Source of the DNA: Zantedeschia hybrid cultivar | Lineage: Eukaryota; Streptophyta; Magnoliopsida; Alismatales; Araceae | Assembly (NCBI GenBank): GCA_030544215.1 | Contig: JARZZO010000013.1 | Location: 47,759,196 to 47,823,195 of the forward strand | DNA length: 64,000 nucleotides | Direction of reading: 5' to 3' | Shown here: piece by piece, positions 36,901-43,466 of the stretch | How positions within the stretch are numbered: the stretch's first letter is position 1 | Layout of the letters: every line of letters begins with the position of its first letter | Notes under the pieces: model-generated | What the model saw: only the letters and a program-made list of their open reading frames with translations | Database searches by the model: none | What the model was told of the DNA's origin: nothing | Made by a program: the position numbers and the translations under genes

Positions 36901-39292
36901 AGCTTGCTTCTTTCATGGAAGGGATCTCCACTGCTTCCCCATTTTGTGATCAGCAAGAAGAAGACTTAAAGCACCTTTTTCTTTCTTGTCCCTTCTCAGT
37001 GGGGATTTGGAAGATGCTCTTTGTTAATGTAGGCTGTTTGCATTTTTTTCCAGCATGTATTGAAGACCTTTTGCTTCGGTGTAGGAGAATTTGGATGACC
37101 AAGGATGACTGCAAACTTTGGTGGCTGGTGCTTCACACCACCCTTTGGTCCATTTGGGGTGAATGTAATGCCAAGATCTTCGAGCAAGAGTCTAGGTCCG
37201 AGGATAGCCTGGTCTCTTTTATTTGTTCCAATGTTTTGGAATGGGGCAAGGTTTTATGTAATGCTAACATCCTTTCTTCACACTTTTTGGCTGGTCCCAG
37301 GGGCTAGGGGGTCGTTCACCTTCTTGGTGTCTTCGTGTAGGCCTTTTTTAGAGCTTTTTGATTGATACTTGTACATATTTTTTTTCAACATACTTGGTGG
37401 TACCATCCACTTTTCAAAAAAAAGTACTCAGCTTCACCTGAATCTGAATTTCAAAGAGATGTTCTCATGTTTATTTGATTTCCAGGTTGTTATTTAGATA
37501 GAGGTAATTGAAGTTGGTATTTGGCTGATCCCTACATGCATGGGCCACCACTATAAGGCTGTGACAATTTAACCCCAAACAATTAAAGTAAAAACTAAAA
37601 TATCATAGATATTGGGTGGCCATCATTTTGTCTGATGGTTTAATTGGCCAGCTCTTGAACAAAGTCACTTCATTTTCAATTGATAAAGAGGAACATCTTC
37701 TGCCCCATGTGACACTCCACCCCCACATATCAACCACTGTAATGACACGGCTATGACTTCCAATTCCCACCATGTCCCCGGAGCCTTGCCTGGCCCTCCC
37801 GCTACCCTGTCACCACCAATACAGGAAGACCCTTCTGTCAAAATTGCAACATCTTTGTTGGCTCCCCCATCATTGCCCGTCATTTCCTCTATCATTATCA
37901 GGTCTCCTCATCACCCTCCTTGCCACCACTGTGATCTGGCCCATGTTGCCATCATCATTTTTCTCTCCCTCGTCCTTTTTTGGCATCACCATTGAGGGCT
38001 TGATCTATTTACTTTTGAGCCATTGAAGTCTAGGCCATGGAATATGAGTGCTCATTTACTCTCTAGCACACTTGACAAGGCAATTTCATAGTTGATGTCC
38101 ATACAATGTTCCGAGGCGTATACATACTTCAGCATTCATACTGCTACGGAAAATCTTCATACACTGTGAATGGATACCTAGAAATAAAAGAAAATTGCTG
38201 TAGTCATGAGAAACATGTTCTAAATACCATTGTGAGGCCGACCCATAGAGCGTGCAACCTGAATCAGTTTATCCTTCACACCCTGTCCAATATAAATGGA
38301 AAAACAAAGATTATGTAAACATATAACTGGAAGCTTATGAACACCCAAGGTTTGAATTTTGCACCACAAACATGCAAGGGATCACAATTTTTCGAGACTT
38401 AACAAACCTCGTATTCTGCATGACCGAGTGCCTTGTATGGAAGATTGAAATCACTCATAAGCATCCTCTGGAGATCAAATAAATAAATCATAAGAAACAA
38501 ATATGAAAAAAAAAATCATGAAATCTTTTTCTCGTAAGATAGTAGTGCCGTACTTGTGATTCGGCAGTTTCAAGACGAAAGCGGTAGCGGAAAAGTGTGG
38601 TTTCCATGGAAAGAAACCATTTCCTCAGATCTTCGCTGAAATTCCAAAGTCAACACAAACCCCGGAGAGATCCAAAAGGAATGGCAAACAACTGAAGAAA
38701 AAAAAAACGCTCGGGTCAACAAGAAACGTACGTCCTACAATACACGAGCCGAAGCACGAAATGCGAAATTATGTCCTTGTTGATCACTTCAGTGGCATCT
38801 TGATGCCTCATGTTCGCCCGCCAGAGCTCACTTACCTGCAATAAACCCTAATAAGACCACAAAAACCGAAAATGGAAATACCCCCCCCCCCCCCCGCAGC
38901 GACAGATACACAAATAACTTAATTACCAACTTTTCCATTTCTTCTGGCTTCTTCCCACGCGACAGCCCATCAGAGATCCCTTTGAGAACTGAACCGAACA
39001 ACGCAAATCCAAAACAGCATGATCGTTAAAAGCTATAGAGAACAAAAATGCGATCCAATTGAAATATCGGAACTAGAACCCTAATTCGACCAGGAAAACC
39101 AAATTTCCGGAGATTTGGAGATGAATCAAAGGAAAATGGTGATCATATCGTGCCTCGAAGGCGGTCGATGGCGTAGAGCTCGAAGTCTTCGAGGCGGACT
39201 TCCAGGGAGGGAGCGGAGCGGTAGAGGGAGAGCGCGGGGGCCGCGTCCGCGGCTGCTGCAGTGGTCTTCCTGTGAGATCGCACGATCTCCAT
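13557..39292 (-). CDS. PRI2: DNA primase large subunit, 19 exons
   Basis: This is the large, iron-sulfur subunit of primase. It works with the catalytic subunit PRI1 and DNA polymerase alpha to lay RNA primers in the nucleus. Exons, 5' to 3' on the minus strand: 39292-39154, 38988-38927, 38835-38732, 38635-38554, 38467-38408, 38282-38228, 23485-23466, 23357-23274, 23157-23093, 19870-19822, 19734-19687, 19593-19504, 19387-19328, 17459-17400, 15438-15364, 15287-15202, 14019-13926, 13831-13724, 13577-13557. They join in phase to 453 codons, the usual plant length (about 450). The start MEIVRSHRK and segments such as FPLCMRHLFEK, YTPYSCQ, DYHGCPYRHF, LACTLTFEA and NHPNQYF match the family. The four 4Fe-4S cysteines are all present (about C279, C358, C374, C414). 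Exon 7 is only 20 nt. Introns 1 and 13 begin with GC. Intron 6 is 14.7 kb and carries nested transposons. The last exon (NGQSTT then stop) is the least certain. Confidence 0.95.
15631..15669. repeat. Compound microsatellite (GT)n(GA)n
   Basis: A GTGTGT run passes directly into a GAGAGA run. It lies in PRI2 intron 14 and is not coding. Confidence 0.9.
16531..16745. repeat. GATC-rich inverted repeat, possible MITE
   Basis: The left end (AGGATTATAGAATTGGATC) and right end (GATCAACCAATCCTACAAACC) are imperfect inverses. The interior is rich in GATCTGATCC and GATCAGC motifs. No target duplication could be fixed. It lies in PRI2 intron 14. Confidence 0.35.
18172..19180. mobile_element. Non-autonomous hAT element, 1.0 kb, in PRI2 intron 13
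   Basis: It begins TAGGGTTGTCAACGGG and ends ATTAACAGCTCTA. The flanks carry a perfect 8-bp duplication, CTATGAAG (18164-18171 and 19181-19188). Both ends are filled with GGAAACGGAAACGG-type motifs. The family is shared with 46865-47418 and 20174-20874. A further hairpin-rich segment (about 18430-18670, arms around ATCAAACTAGAATTAGCC) seems inserted inside it. There is no transposase, so it would depend on an element elsewhere. Confidence 0.85.
18913..18967. repeat. Compound microsatellite (TA)n(TG)n
   Basis: A run of TATATA passes into TGTGTG. It lies inside the hAT element at 18172-19180. Confidence 0.9.
20174..20874. mobile_element. Degenerate non-autonomous hAT element, PRI2 intron 9
   Basis: The ends are TAGGGGTGTAAGTGG and CCATTTACAACCCTA, which are inverse with two mismatches. 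The interior has GGAAATGGAAATGG-type motifs as in the 18172 element. The flanking 8-mers (GCACCAGG and GTGCCAAG) are only partly alike, so this is an older insertion or the end is off by some bases. It has no coding capacity. Confidence 0.6.
20765..21205. repeat. Tandem duplication of about 225 bp
   Basis: Two adjacent units share TTTCCATTTCCA-like sequence, a CATTTACAACCCTA or CTTTTACAGCCCTA motif, CCAAGTTTTCC, TTGGTGCATTT and AACCAGAATGACT, then TCAAGCTTGGGTGTGAAG or TCAAGTTTGGGTATGAAG. The duplication takes in the right end of the hAT element at 20174-20874 and its flank, so it followed that insertion. Confidence 0.75.
22108..22248. mobile_element. Short hAT-like MITE rich in GGTACCGG, 141 bp
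   Basis: The terminal inverted repeats are CATGGATGGCAGTACCGG and CCGGTACTGCCAACCATG, with one mismatch. A perfect 8-bp duplication, AGTGGAAG, lies at 22100-22107 and 22249-22256. The interior is mostly GGTATCGGCCGATACC-type sequence, so single strands could fold heavily. The same family occurs twice in SAE1 intron 2. Located in PRI2 intron 9. Confidence 0.85.
24880..27138 (+). pseudogene. LINE retrotransposon, 5' part, broken
   Basis: On the plus strand (antisense to PRI2) there are pieces of a non-LTR retrotransposon ORF. They include a TDHSP-type endonuclease segment near 24960, QHFWDIVK near 25950, reverse-transcriptase pieces DYRSINLLN and KIITKMLTLRL (26080-26150), HQGAFIKGRHTQDNFL (26180-26225), LDFLKAYDRVSW (26288-26325, another frame), GLRQGDPLSPLLF (26458-26497), QCADDTILLM (26605-26632) and LLGKWL at the break. 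Frames shift near 26285, 26390, 26700 and elsewhere, with several stops, so it is not functional. The 5' edge is uncertain. A Ty3/gypsy element interrupts it at 27139, and the rest continues at 36303. Confidence 0.85.
27139..28891 (-). repeat. 3' LTR of the gypsy element
   Basis: This is the downstream LTR in the element's orientation. The core (about 27700-28450) is very GC- and CpG-rich and therefore shows long frames on both strands in non-coding DNA. The final 37 codons of the pol frame run into this LTR (28780-28890). Confidence 0.95.
28780..33150 (-). CDS. gag C-terminus and pol polyprotein of the gypsy element
   Basis: A 1450-residue open frame with no ATG at its beginning; it is in the same frame as gag, from which two TAG codons separate it. 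Domains in order: CCHC zinc knuckle (about 113-126, CYNCQGFGHFKSQC), aspartic protease (DSG at 227-229), reverse transcriptase (VYFDDILIYS around 634-643), RNase H (CDTSGVGIGG, 782-791), integrase zinc-binding segment (H967, H974, C1004, C1007), integrase core with DISMDF (1032-1037), SDRDV (1096-1100) and E1133, and a C-terminal chromodomain (about 1345-1396). The last residues lie in the 3' LTR. The pol half is intact and its catalytic residues are present. Chromodomains of this class direct integration to heterochromatin (family knowledge). Confidence 0.9.
28892..28905 (-). other. Polypurine tract next to the 3' LTR
   Basis: In element orientation the bases just before the 3' LTR read about CCGGGGAGAAT. 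This purine run is in the expected place for plus-strand priming. It is short, so the call rests mainly on position. Confidence 0.55.
33151..34371 (-). pseudogene. gag region of the gypsy element, interrupted
   Basis: Gag runs from an ATG at 34371 (MPTRSSAIFHMSAP; another ATG at MSAP) toward pol in a single frame. In-frame TAG codons lie at 33868-33870, 33151-33153 and 33136-33138. The central part has a highly charged Asp-Arg-rich stretch (repeats such as DRYDR and DRADR), then a retrotransposon-gag capsid-like segment with VYLDWEASMNRYFDWM and LTGQAQTYW. All three stops are TAG. They probably inactivate Gag-Pol, though readthrough cannot be excluded from sequence alone. Confidence 0.85.
34528..34540 (-). 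other. Primer-binding site for initiator tRNA-Met
   Basis: Four bases inside the 5' LTR, the minus strand reads TGGTATCAGAGCC. This complements the 3' end of plant initiator tRNA-Met, the usual primer for this class of elements. Confidence 0.9.
34545..36297 (-). repeat. 5' LTR of the gypsy element
   Basis: The upstream LTR in element orientation has the same length (1753 bp) as its partner. It should contain the element promoter. Differences from the other LTR are all A/G or C/T, as expected when methylated cytosines mutate. Confidence 0.95.
36303..37431 (+). pseudogene. LINE retrotransposon, 3' part with zf-RVT domain
   Basis: This continues the LINE that breaks off at 27138. After an early stretch with stops, a 240-codon open frame (36585-37307) reads GLWRWDKSKKFSARSAYRQI, VWRTNNPSKVQFLVWRVLLGRLPTR, then a cysteine-containing FCDQQEEDLKHLFLSCPFS segment. 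That is the reverse-transcriptase zinc-binding domain of plant LINEs. The 3' tail has TACTTGGTGGTACCATCCAC, then an A run at about 37416-37423. That tail motif recurs in the LINE pieces at 49239 and 56213. I could not find the target duplication. Confidence 0.85.
38843..38851 (+). promoter_or_regulatory. Telo-box-like motif in PRI2 intron 2
   Basis: AAACCCTAA lies in PRI2 intron 2, a few bases upstream of the exon 3 acceptor. A shorter AACCCTAA occurs in intron 1 near 39078. Telo-boxes often accompany E2F-regulated replication genes in plants, but the motif is short and could be chance. Confidence 0.3.
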
Positions 39293-39312
39293 TCCTCCGA
39301 TGACCAACAACA

Positions 39313-39374
39313 CACAGGGGGGGAGAGAGAGAGAGAGAAGGCAAGAACACGAGAGAGAGAGAGAGAGAGAGAGG
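39313..39374. repeat. GA/CT-rich tract upstream of the PRI2 start
   Basis: Long GAGAGA runs on the plus strand give CT runs on the PRI2 strand, 20-80 bp before the ATG. They probably lie in the 5' UTR or core promoter. CT-rich leaders are common in plant genes. Confidence 0.8.
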
Positions 39375-39398
39375 GAGCGGAAGGAGGATAGGCAATGT

Positions 39399-39430
39399 GG
39401 CGGGAAAACGCTTTTCCCGCCCTTTCGCGG
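39399..39430 (-). promoter_or_regulatory. Cluster of E2F-type sites in the PRI2 promoter
   Basis: About 107-138 bp before the PRI2 ATG lie two head-to-head TTTTCCCGCC sites: GGCGGGAAAA at 39399-39408, a CGC spacer, and TTTTCCCGCC at 39412-39421. A third match to the TTT(C/G)(C/G)CG(C/G) consensus, TTTCGCGG, lies at 39423-39430. E2F-DP factors control S-phase genes in plants, primase subunits among them, so the site fits the gene. Binding is inferred, not shown. Confidence 0.75.
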
Positions 39431-39542
39431 TGATAAAAAAAAATGCGAGCGTTTTGTTTGGTTTGACGGCAAACTAGGCAAAACAGTGTAAAATATTTTT
39501 TTTGTATGATATAAAAATATAATATTTTAAAATATTTAATTT

Positions 39543-40201
39543 TGATGTTGCCGAAGTAATCATTGTCGAATTTTGGACGCGAAATCCGAATGTCAGCCGA
39601 TGACCGAGCGCCGAGAGGATCCGAAGCCGAGAGGGAGTCGGAGACGAAAGGTCTGCCTACTGCATAGAAGAAGCCGTCAGCAGGCTCCTAGGTCACGGCT
39701 CGGGGGAATCTTCCAATGGTTAAATCAGTTATTAAGTTTAATGAGAGACTTTTTACATTTAGAGAGAGAGATGAAGACTTAATAGTTTGTGTACCTTTTC
39801 TTCAATAAATAGCGCTCCTTTTATAGTCAAAGACGAGGGTTTATTTCTTGTGACAGGCAATGTAGAAGTATCCTTAGCTATTTGAAATGAAATGTCAGGA
39901 ATACCCTACGCTTTGTGGGCTGTCGGCACTTATCTGAATAGTTAAGCAGGTAGGACCCACCTCGGCCCAATCAGCGTCAGGGCCGCTGCAGGATAACCCA
40001 TACTCGCCTTGCCGAGTGGGCCAGATCCACCTCGGCCCAATGGGTTCCAAGGCTGAATGAGTTGTCAGATTTGGTGAGTGGGCCGAGTCCATCTCGGCCC
40101 AATACAAACATGGGCTGCCGAGAGCGGATGATGGTTGTCCGGCCCATGTAAGAATTAGGATTGGACTCAATTGTCGAGCCTAGTTGGGTTTTTTCCCATC
40201 A
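39543..40201. mobile_element. Solo LTR, 659 bp, upstream of PRI2
   Basis: It begins TGATGTTGCCGAAG and ends TTTTTTCCCATCA, with TGATG/CATCA ends. A perfect 5-bp duplication, AATTT, lies at 39538-39542 and 40202-40206. The inside has repeated GGCCGAG and TCGGCCCAAT motifs. No internal region is present, so it probably arose by recombination between two LTRs. It ends about 110 bp from the PRI2 E2F cluster. Confidence 0.85.
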
Positions 40202-40206
40202 AATTT

Positions 40207-41677
40207 AAAAATCATGTATTTTACAACTAGTGAACTAAAAATCGAAATCAGCTGAAAAACATACTGCATAAGTCAAACAATTTTAAAATCCAGCAACTTC
40301 AAAGAAAATATTATGAAATAATTTATGATAATCTAAATATAAGGTAGATAGTGATCTATAATATTTGATGATCTTCTACCATACTTTTATGGCAGAGAAA
40401 ATGACGCATAAAGGACGAAAAAGAGGTTGAGTGTTAGTGGAAACCTGTGAATGTCCCCACCTTTGACTCGATTTCGATGAGCTTAATTAGACATTTGGTT
40501 TTCTTTATTTTTTTAACTGTGGCAATTTCAAAATATAATTTTTATTAAAAATAAATTATATAATTCATTTAATTCTATTGTTACAAAACTAAGTTATAAT
40601 ACTTTTAATGCAAGGCGAAATTGATATCACATACTCAAACATCTACTATTAACAACAAGATCAAAATTGATGTTGATAGTGTTATTACAACAACCGAATA
40701 CTATGTAATATATTACAACGAATATATTACCACACAAGTATGCCACTTAGTATAATATTATTAGAGGAATCCTATTATACTATATTCTTATCACCATTTT
40801 TGTTACACTCGTTAAGATTTGTTTGATCTCGATAATTCCCAAAAAATTACTTTTGACACTATTTTTTGTGTAATTAACTGCAGTTAATAAAAACTCTTTG
40901 CTAAAGTGATCAAACAATTCCTAATGAATGTTGTAAATAGAGTGACAAAAATGTAAAATAAGAACATTAATTTTTCATATTATTATCTAACACTTTTGAC
41001 GGTGAGCCATGAATAGTTAGACGAAGAAAGAGAAAAATAATAAGAGACAAAAAGTGGAAGCCGAATAATTTGCAAGAGGTTGACGAGGATAGGAAATAAT
41101 GTGTGATAGGCGAGTCTGACTTTTTTTTTATTTGCAGTATTTTACATAATGTAAAGTACAACAAACGAGTCTAGAAGATAAATATAAATAATTTATGTTC
41201 CTTACCAATATCAGCCGTTTTATAGAGATTATTTATGATCAGATTACCAATGGCCGGAGAAAATTAGTCAGCGTATAACTTTTAAATGCATCAGCCAAAT
41301 GCTTCGAAGAATAAAATAACTAGAACACTCGTACGTCATGCCATGCAGGGTGCAGGCACCTCCTCCCGCGCTCAAAAGTTCTCATATTTTTTTATTTGTT
41401 CTTTACTTTAATTCAATCTTCCATTGATAATCCAAACAATCCAAAAATTCAAACACCATCCTAATGTAGGGAAAAAAAAAATCTCTACTGTTAATTGAGG
41501 TTCAACTTTTTTTTTTTTCTTTTGTGTCTTAGTGGTCGAGTTCAGTTCCACTGCATTATCCCTTAAGCATAGAATGTTAGTTTGATATTGCACTCACGCA
41601 AGTGCCATCCCATCATCTAATCTAATTTTATATTTTTTTATACAACACAAAAACTTATCATATATGTATATATATAT
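40207..41677. other. Gene-free divergent intergenic DNA
   Basis: AT-rich sequence between PRI2 and SAE1. I see no coding motif, RNA gene or bounded element. Confidence 0.5.
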
Positions 41678-42089
41678 ACACGAGTAATATTTACTGTACA
41701 ATTAAGTTATGCAGTAAGTCCAGTCACATTGTACAATTCTTTGTGATTAGATCACGTGGCTAATTTAATTAATTGTACGAGTTGACATGGTCACTCTCAT
41801 AATATTTGGATTGACAAATATAATTTTCGATTGACAAATACATATTTCTATTGATAAATATCTATTTCGATTGACAAATATAATGTTTGATTGACAAATA
41901 TAGTTATCGATTGACAGATACAAATCAAAAATTATATTTGTCAATTGAAAATTGTATTTGTTATTTGTCAATCAAAAACGGTATTTGTCAATTTAAATAT
42001 TACGAAGGTGGTCATATCAACTTGCCCAGTTGACTAAGTTGGCCACGTGGTCCAACCGTAAAAAGTTGTGCAGTATGATTGAACTATTA

Positions 42090-42095
<6 letters not shown>
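41678..42095. mobile_element. Long hairpin MITE with internal TTTGTCAAT repeats
   Basis: The two halves are extended imperfect inverses. The outer arms pair GAGTAATATTTACTGTACAA with sequence ending TTGAACTATTACTC and share CACGTGGC. The inner arms pair TAATATTTGGATTGACAAAT with ATTTGTCAATTTAAATATTA. The left inner part repeats a GATTGACAAATAT unit of about 22 bp some six times; the right part carries the inverse. The long inverted repeats suggest a Mutator-like MITE (inference). No target duplication was fixed, and it does not code for protein. Confidence 0.65.
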
Positions 42096-42127
<32 letters not shown>

Positions 42128-42155
42128 GGTGACCCACGACCCATTTTGTTCCTGC

Positions 42156-42506
42156 TAGGGATATGCATAATTCAGTTTAAACTGAAAAATCAAACCAAGT
42201 GATTTGGTTCGGTTTGGTTCCATAATTTTGTGAAATCGAACTAAACCTAAAATATGAATAAATTGATTTTTAACAAAAATACATATTATATTAACTATAT
42301 ATGTGTAAACATTCTAATATTTTAATATTATGTATATTTTATATATAAAATAATTATATTTATAATTTAAATTTAATTTTTAATATATATGCATATTTAA
42401 TATGAATATAATAAAGAACTGCTTGTTAAATTGAGCCGAACTATTTTTTTTTCAATTTAGTTAAATTTGGAAAAACTTCCTCCAAAATTCAACTGTGCAC
42501 ATCCAG
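42156..42506. mobile_element. Possible hAT-type MITE with GGTTTGGTTCGG motifs
   Basis: The left end TAGGGATATGCATAATTCAG and right end CAACTGTGCACATCCA are weak inverses. The interior has TTTGGTTCGGTTTGG-style subterminal repeats typical of plant hAT MITEs. CATTTTGT (left) and CATTTTGG (right) lie near the ends but not exactly at them. Boundaries are tentative. Confidence 0.4.
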
Positions 42507-43466
42507 CATTTTGGCATTTCTCTCTCTCTATATATATAAATATATTACTTATGTATTGGACGCATGCACACGGCAGGCTTTTGGCCCGAAATTATTTTTA
42601 AGTTGTTAATAATGGAAAAATTAACTCACTCCCAAGCCATGTTTGGCGCAGCTTCATTTGGTTATTTATAATGGAAGTACTTAAATCTTGAAAGTCACTT
42701 ATGTAAAAATTTACTTGTGTTTTGGTTTATAACAAAAAATTATAAGGTGATATTTTTAAGATTAAAGAAAAAATGAGGTTGTTACGAAAAAATTAATTTT
42801 TGTAATAAATAAAAATTAGTTATAATCTCTCTCCCACAAGTCATTCTTTAAATCATCTTGAAATAAATTTTTTTTAGTTAAAAGTCCACATTGTTCTTAA
42901 AAGACGCATAAAATGAAAAATAAAAATAAGAGGTATAACAATATTAAAATATAGTAATATATATTTATAAATAATAACAAACAGCGGTTTCGAAAATAAA
43001 ACTATTTATGTTTGTATCCACTAAAAAATTGGACTTGAAAATCTTGTCTATTTATATGTCGTAACAGATTGTCCATAAATTATCCGTTAAACTAACGAAG
43101 AGTGCACGCACTCGGATAATAGGTTACTATTGACATCCCAGAAGCAGAGGTGCGTGGCGTACGTTGTACCGGAATCATTTGAGGGACATTGCACATAATA
43201 ATTATTTTATAGAGGTTTATAACGTATACATAAGTATGGAAAGGGCATTTCCGAAAGCCCCCACCGGATTCTTGACCCCGCCCGGACGGCAAAAACCAAA
43301 ACCCCTCTTCCCCCCTTCTTCATTCCTTCGGAGCCCTCCCCGGCGATCCCGCGCGGAGAAGGAGCCATCTTTCTCTGCTCCGTCGAGGGCTTCACCGCCA
43401 CCGCCACCACGCTCTCGTCTGCTTCATCGCTCTCAGCGTTTGCCTCGGCGCAGGTTGGCCATAGAG
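42507..43466 (+). other. SAE1 upstream region
   Basis: This stretch should hold the SAE1 promoter and 5' UTR. A TTTTATAGAGG sequence near 43205 could be a TATA element. From about 43255 the DNA becomes C-rich with CCACCGCCACCACGC-like sequence, as in many plant 5' leaders. The open frame continues upstream of the chosen ATG, but that part does not resemble the family. Confidence 0.45.

Noticed and set aside
41801..42000. Regularly spaced TTTGTCAAT repeats resembling a CRISPR array
   Set aside because: Units are about 22 bp without unique spacers, they invert half-way, and the genome is a plant; this is a foldback MITE.
43164..43466. Upstream in-frame extension of SAE1
   Set aside because: The frame is open, but the sequence is Pro/Arg/Ser-rich UTR-like DNA and does not match the family; the MDGGGGEELTAQE start does.
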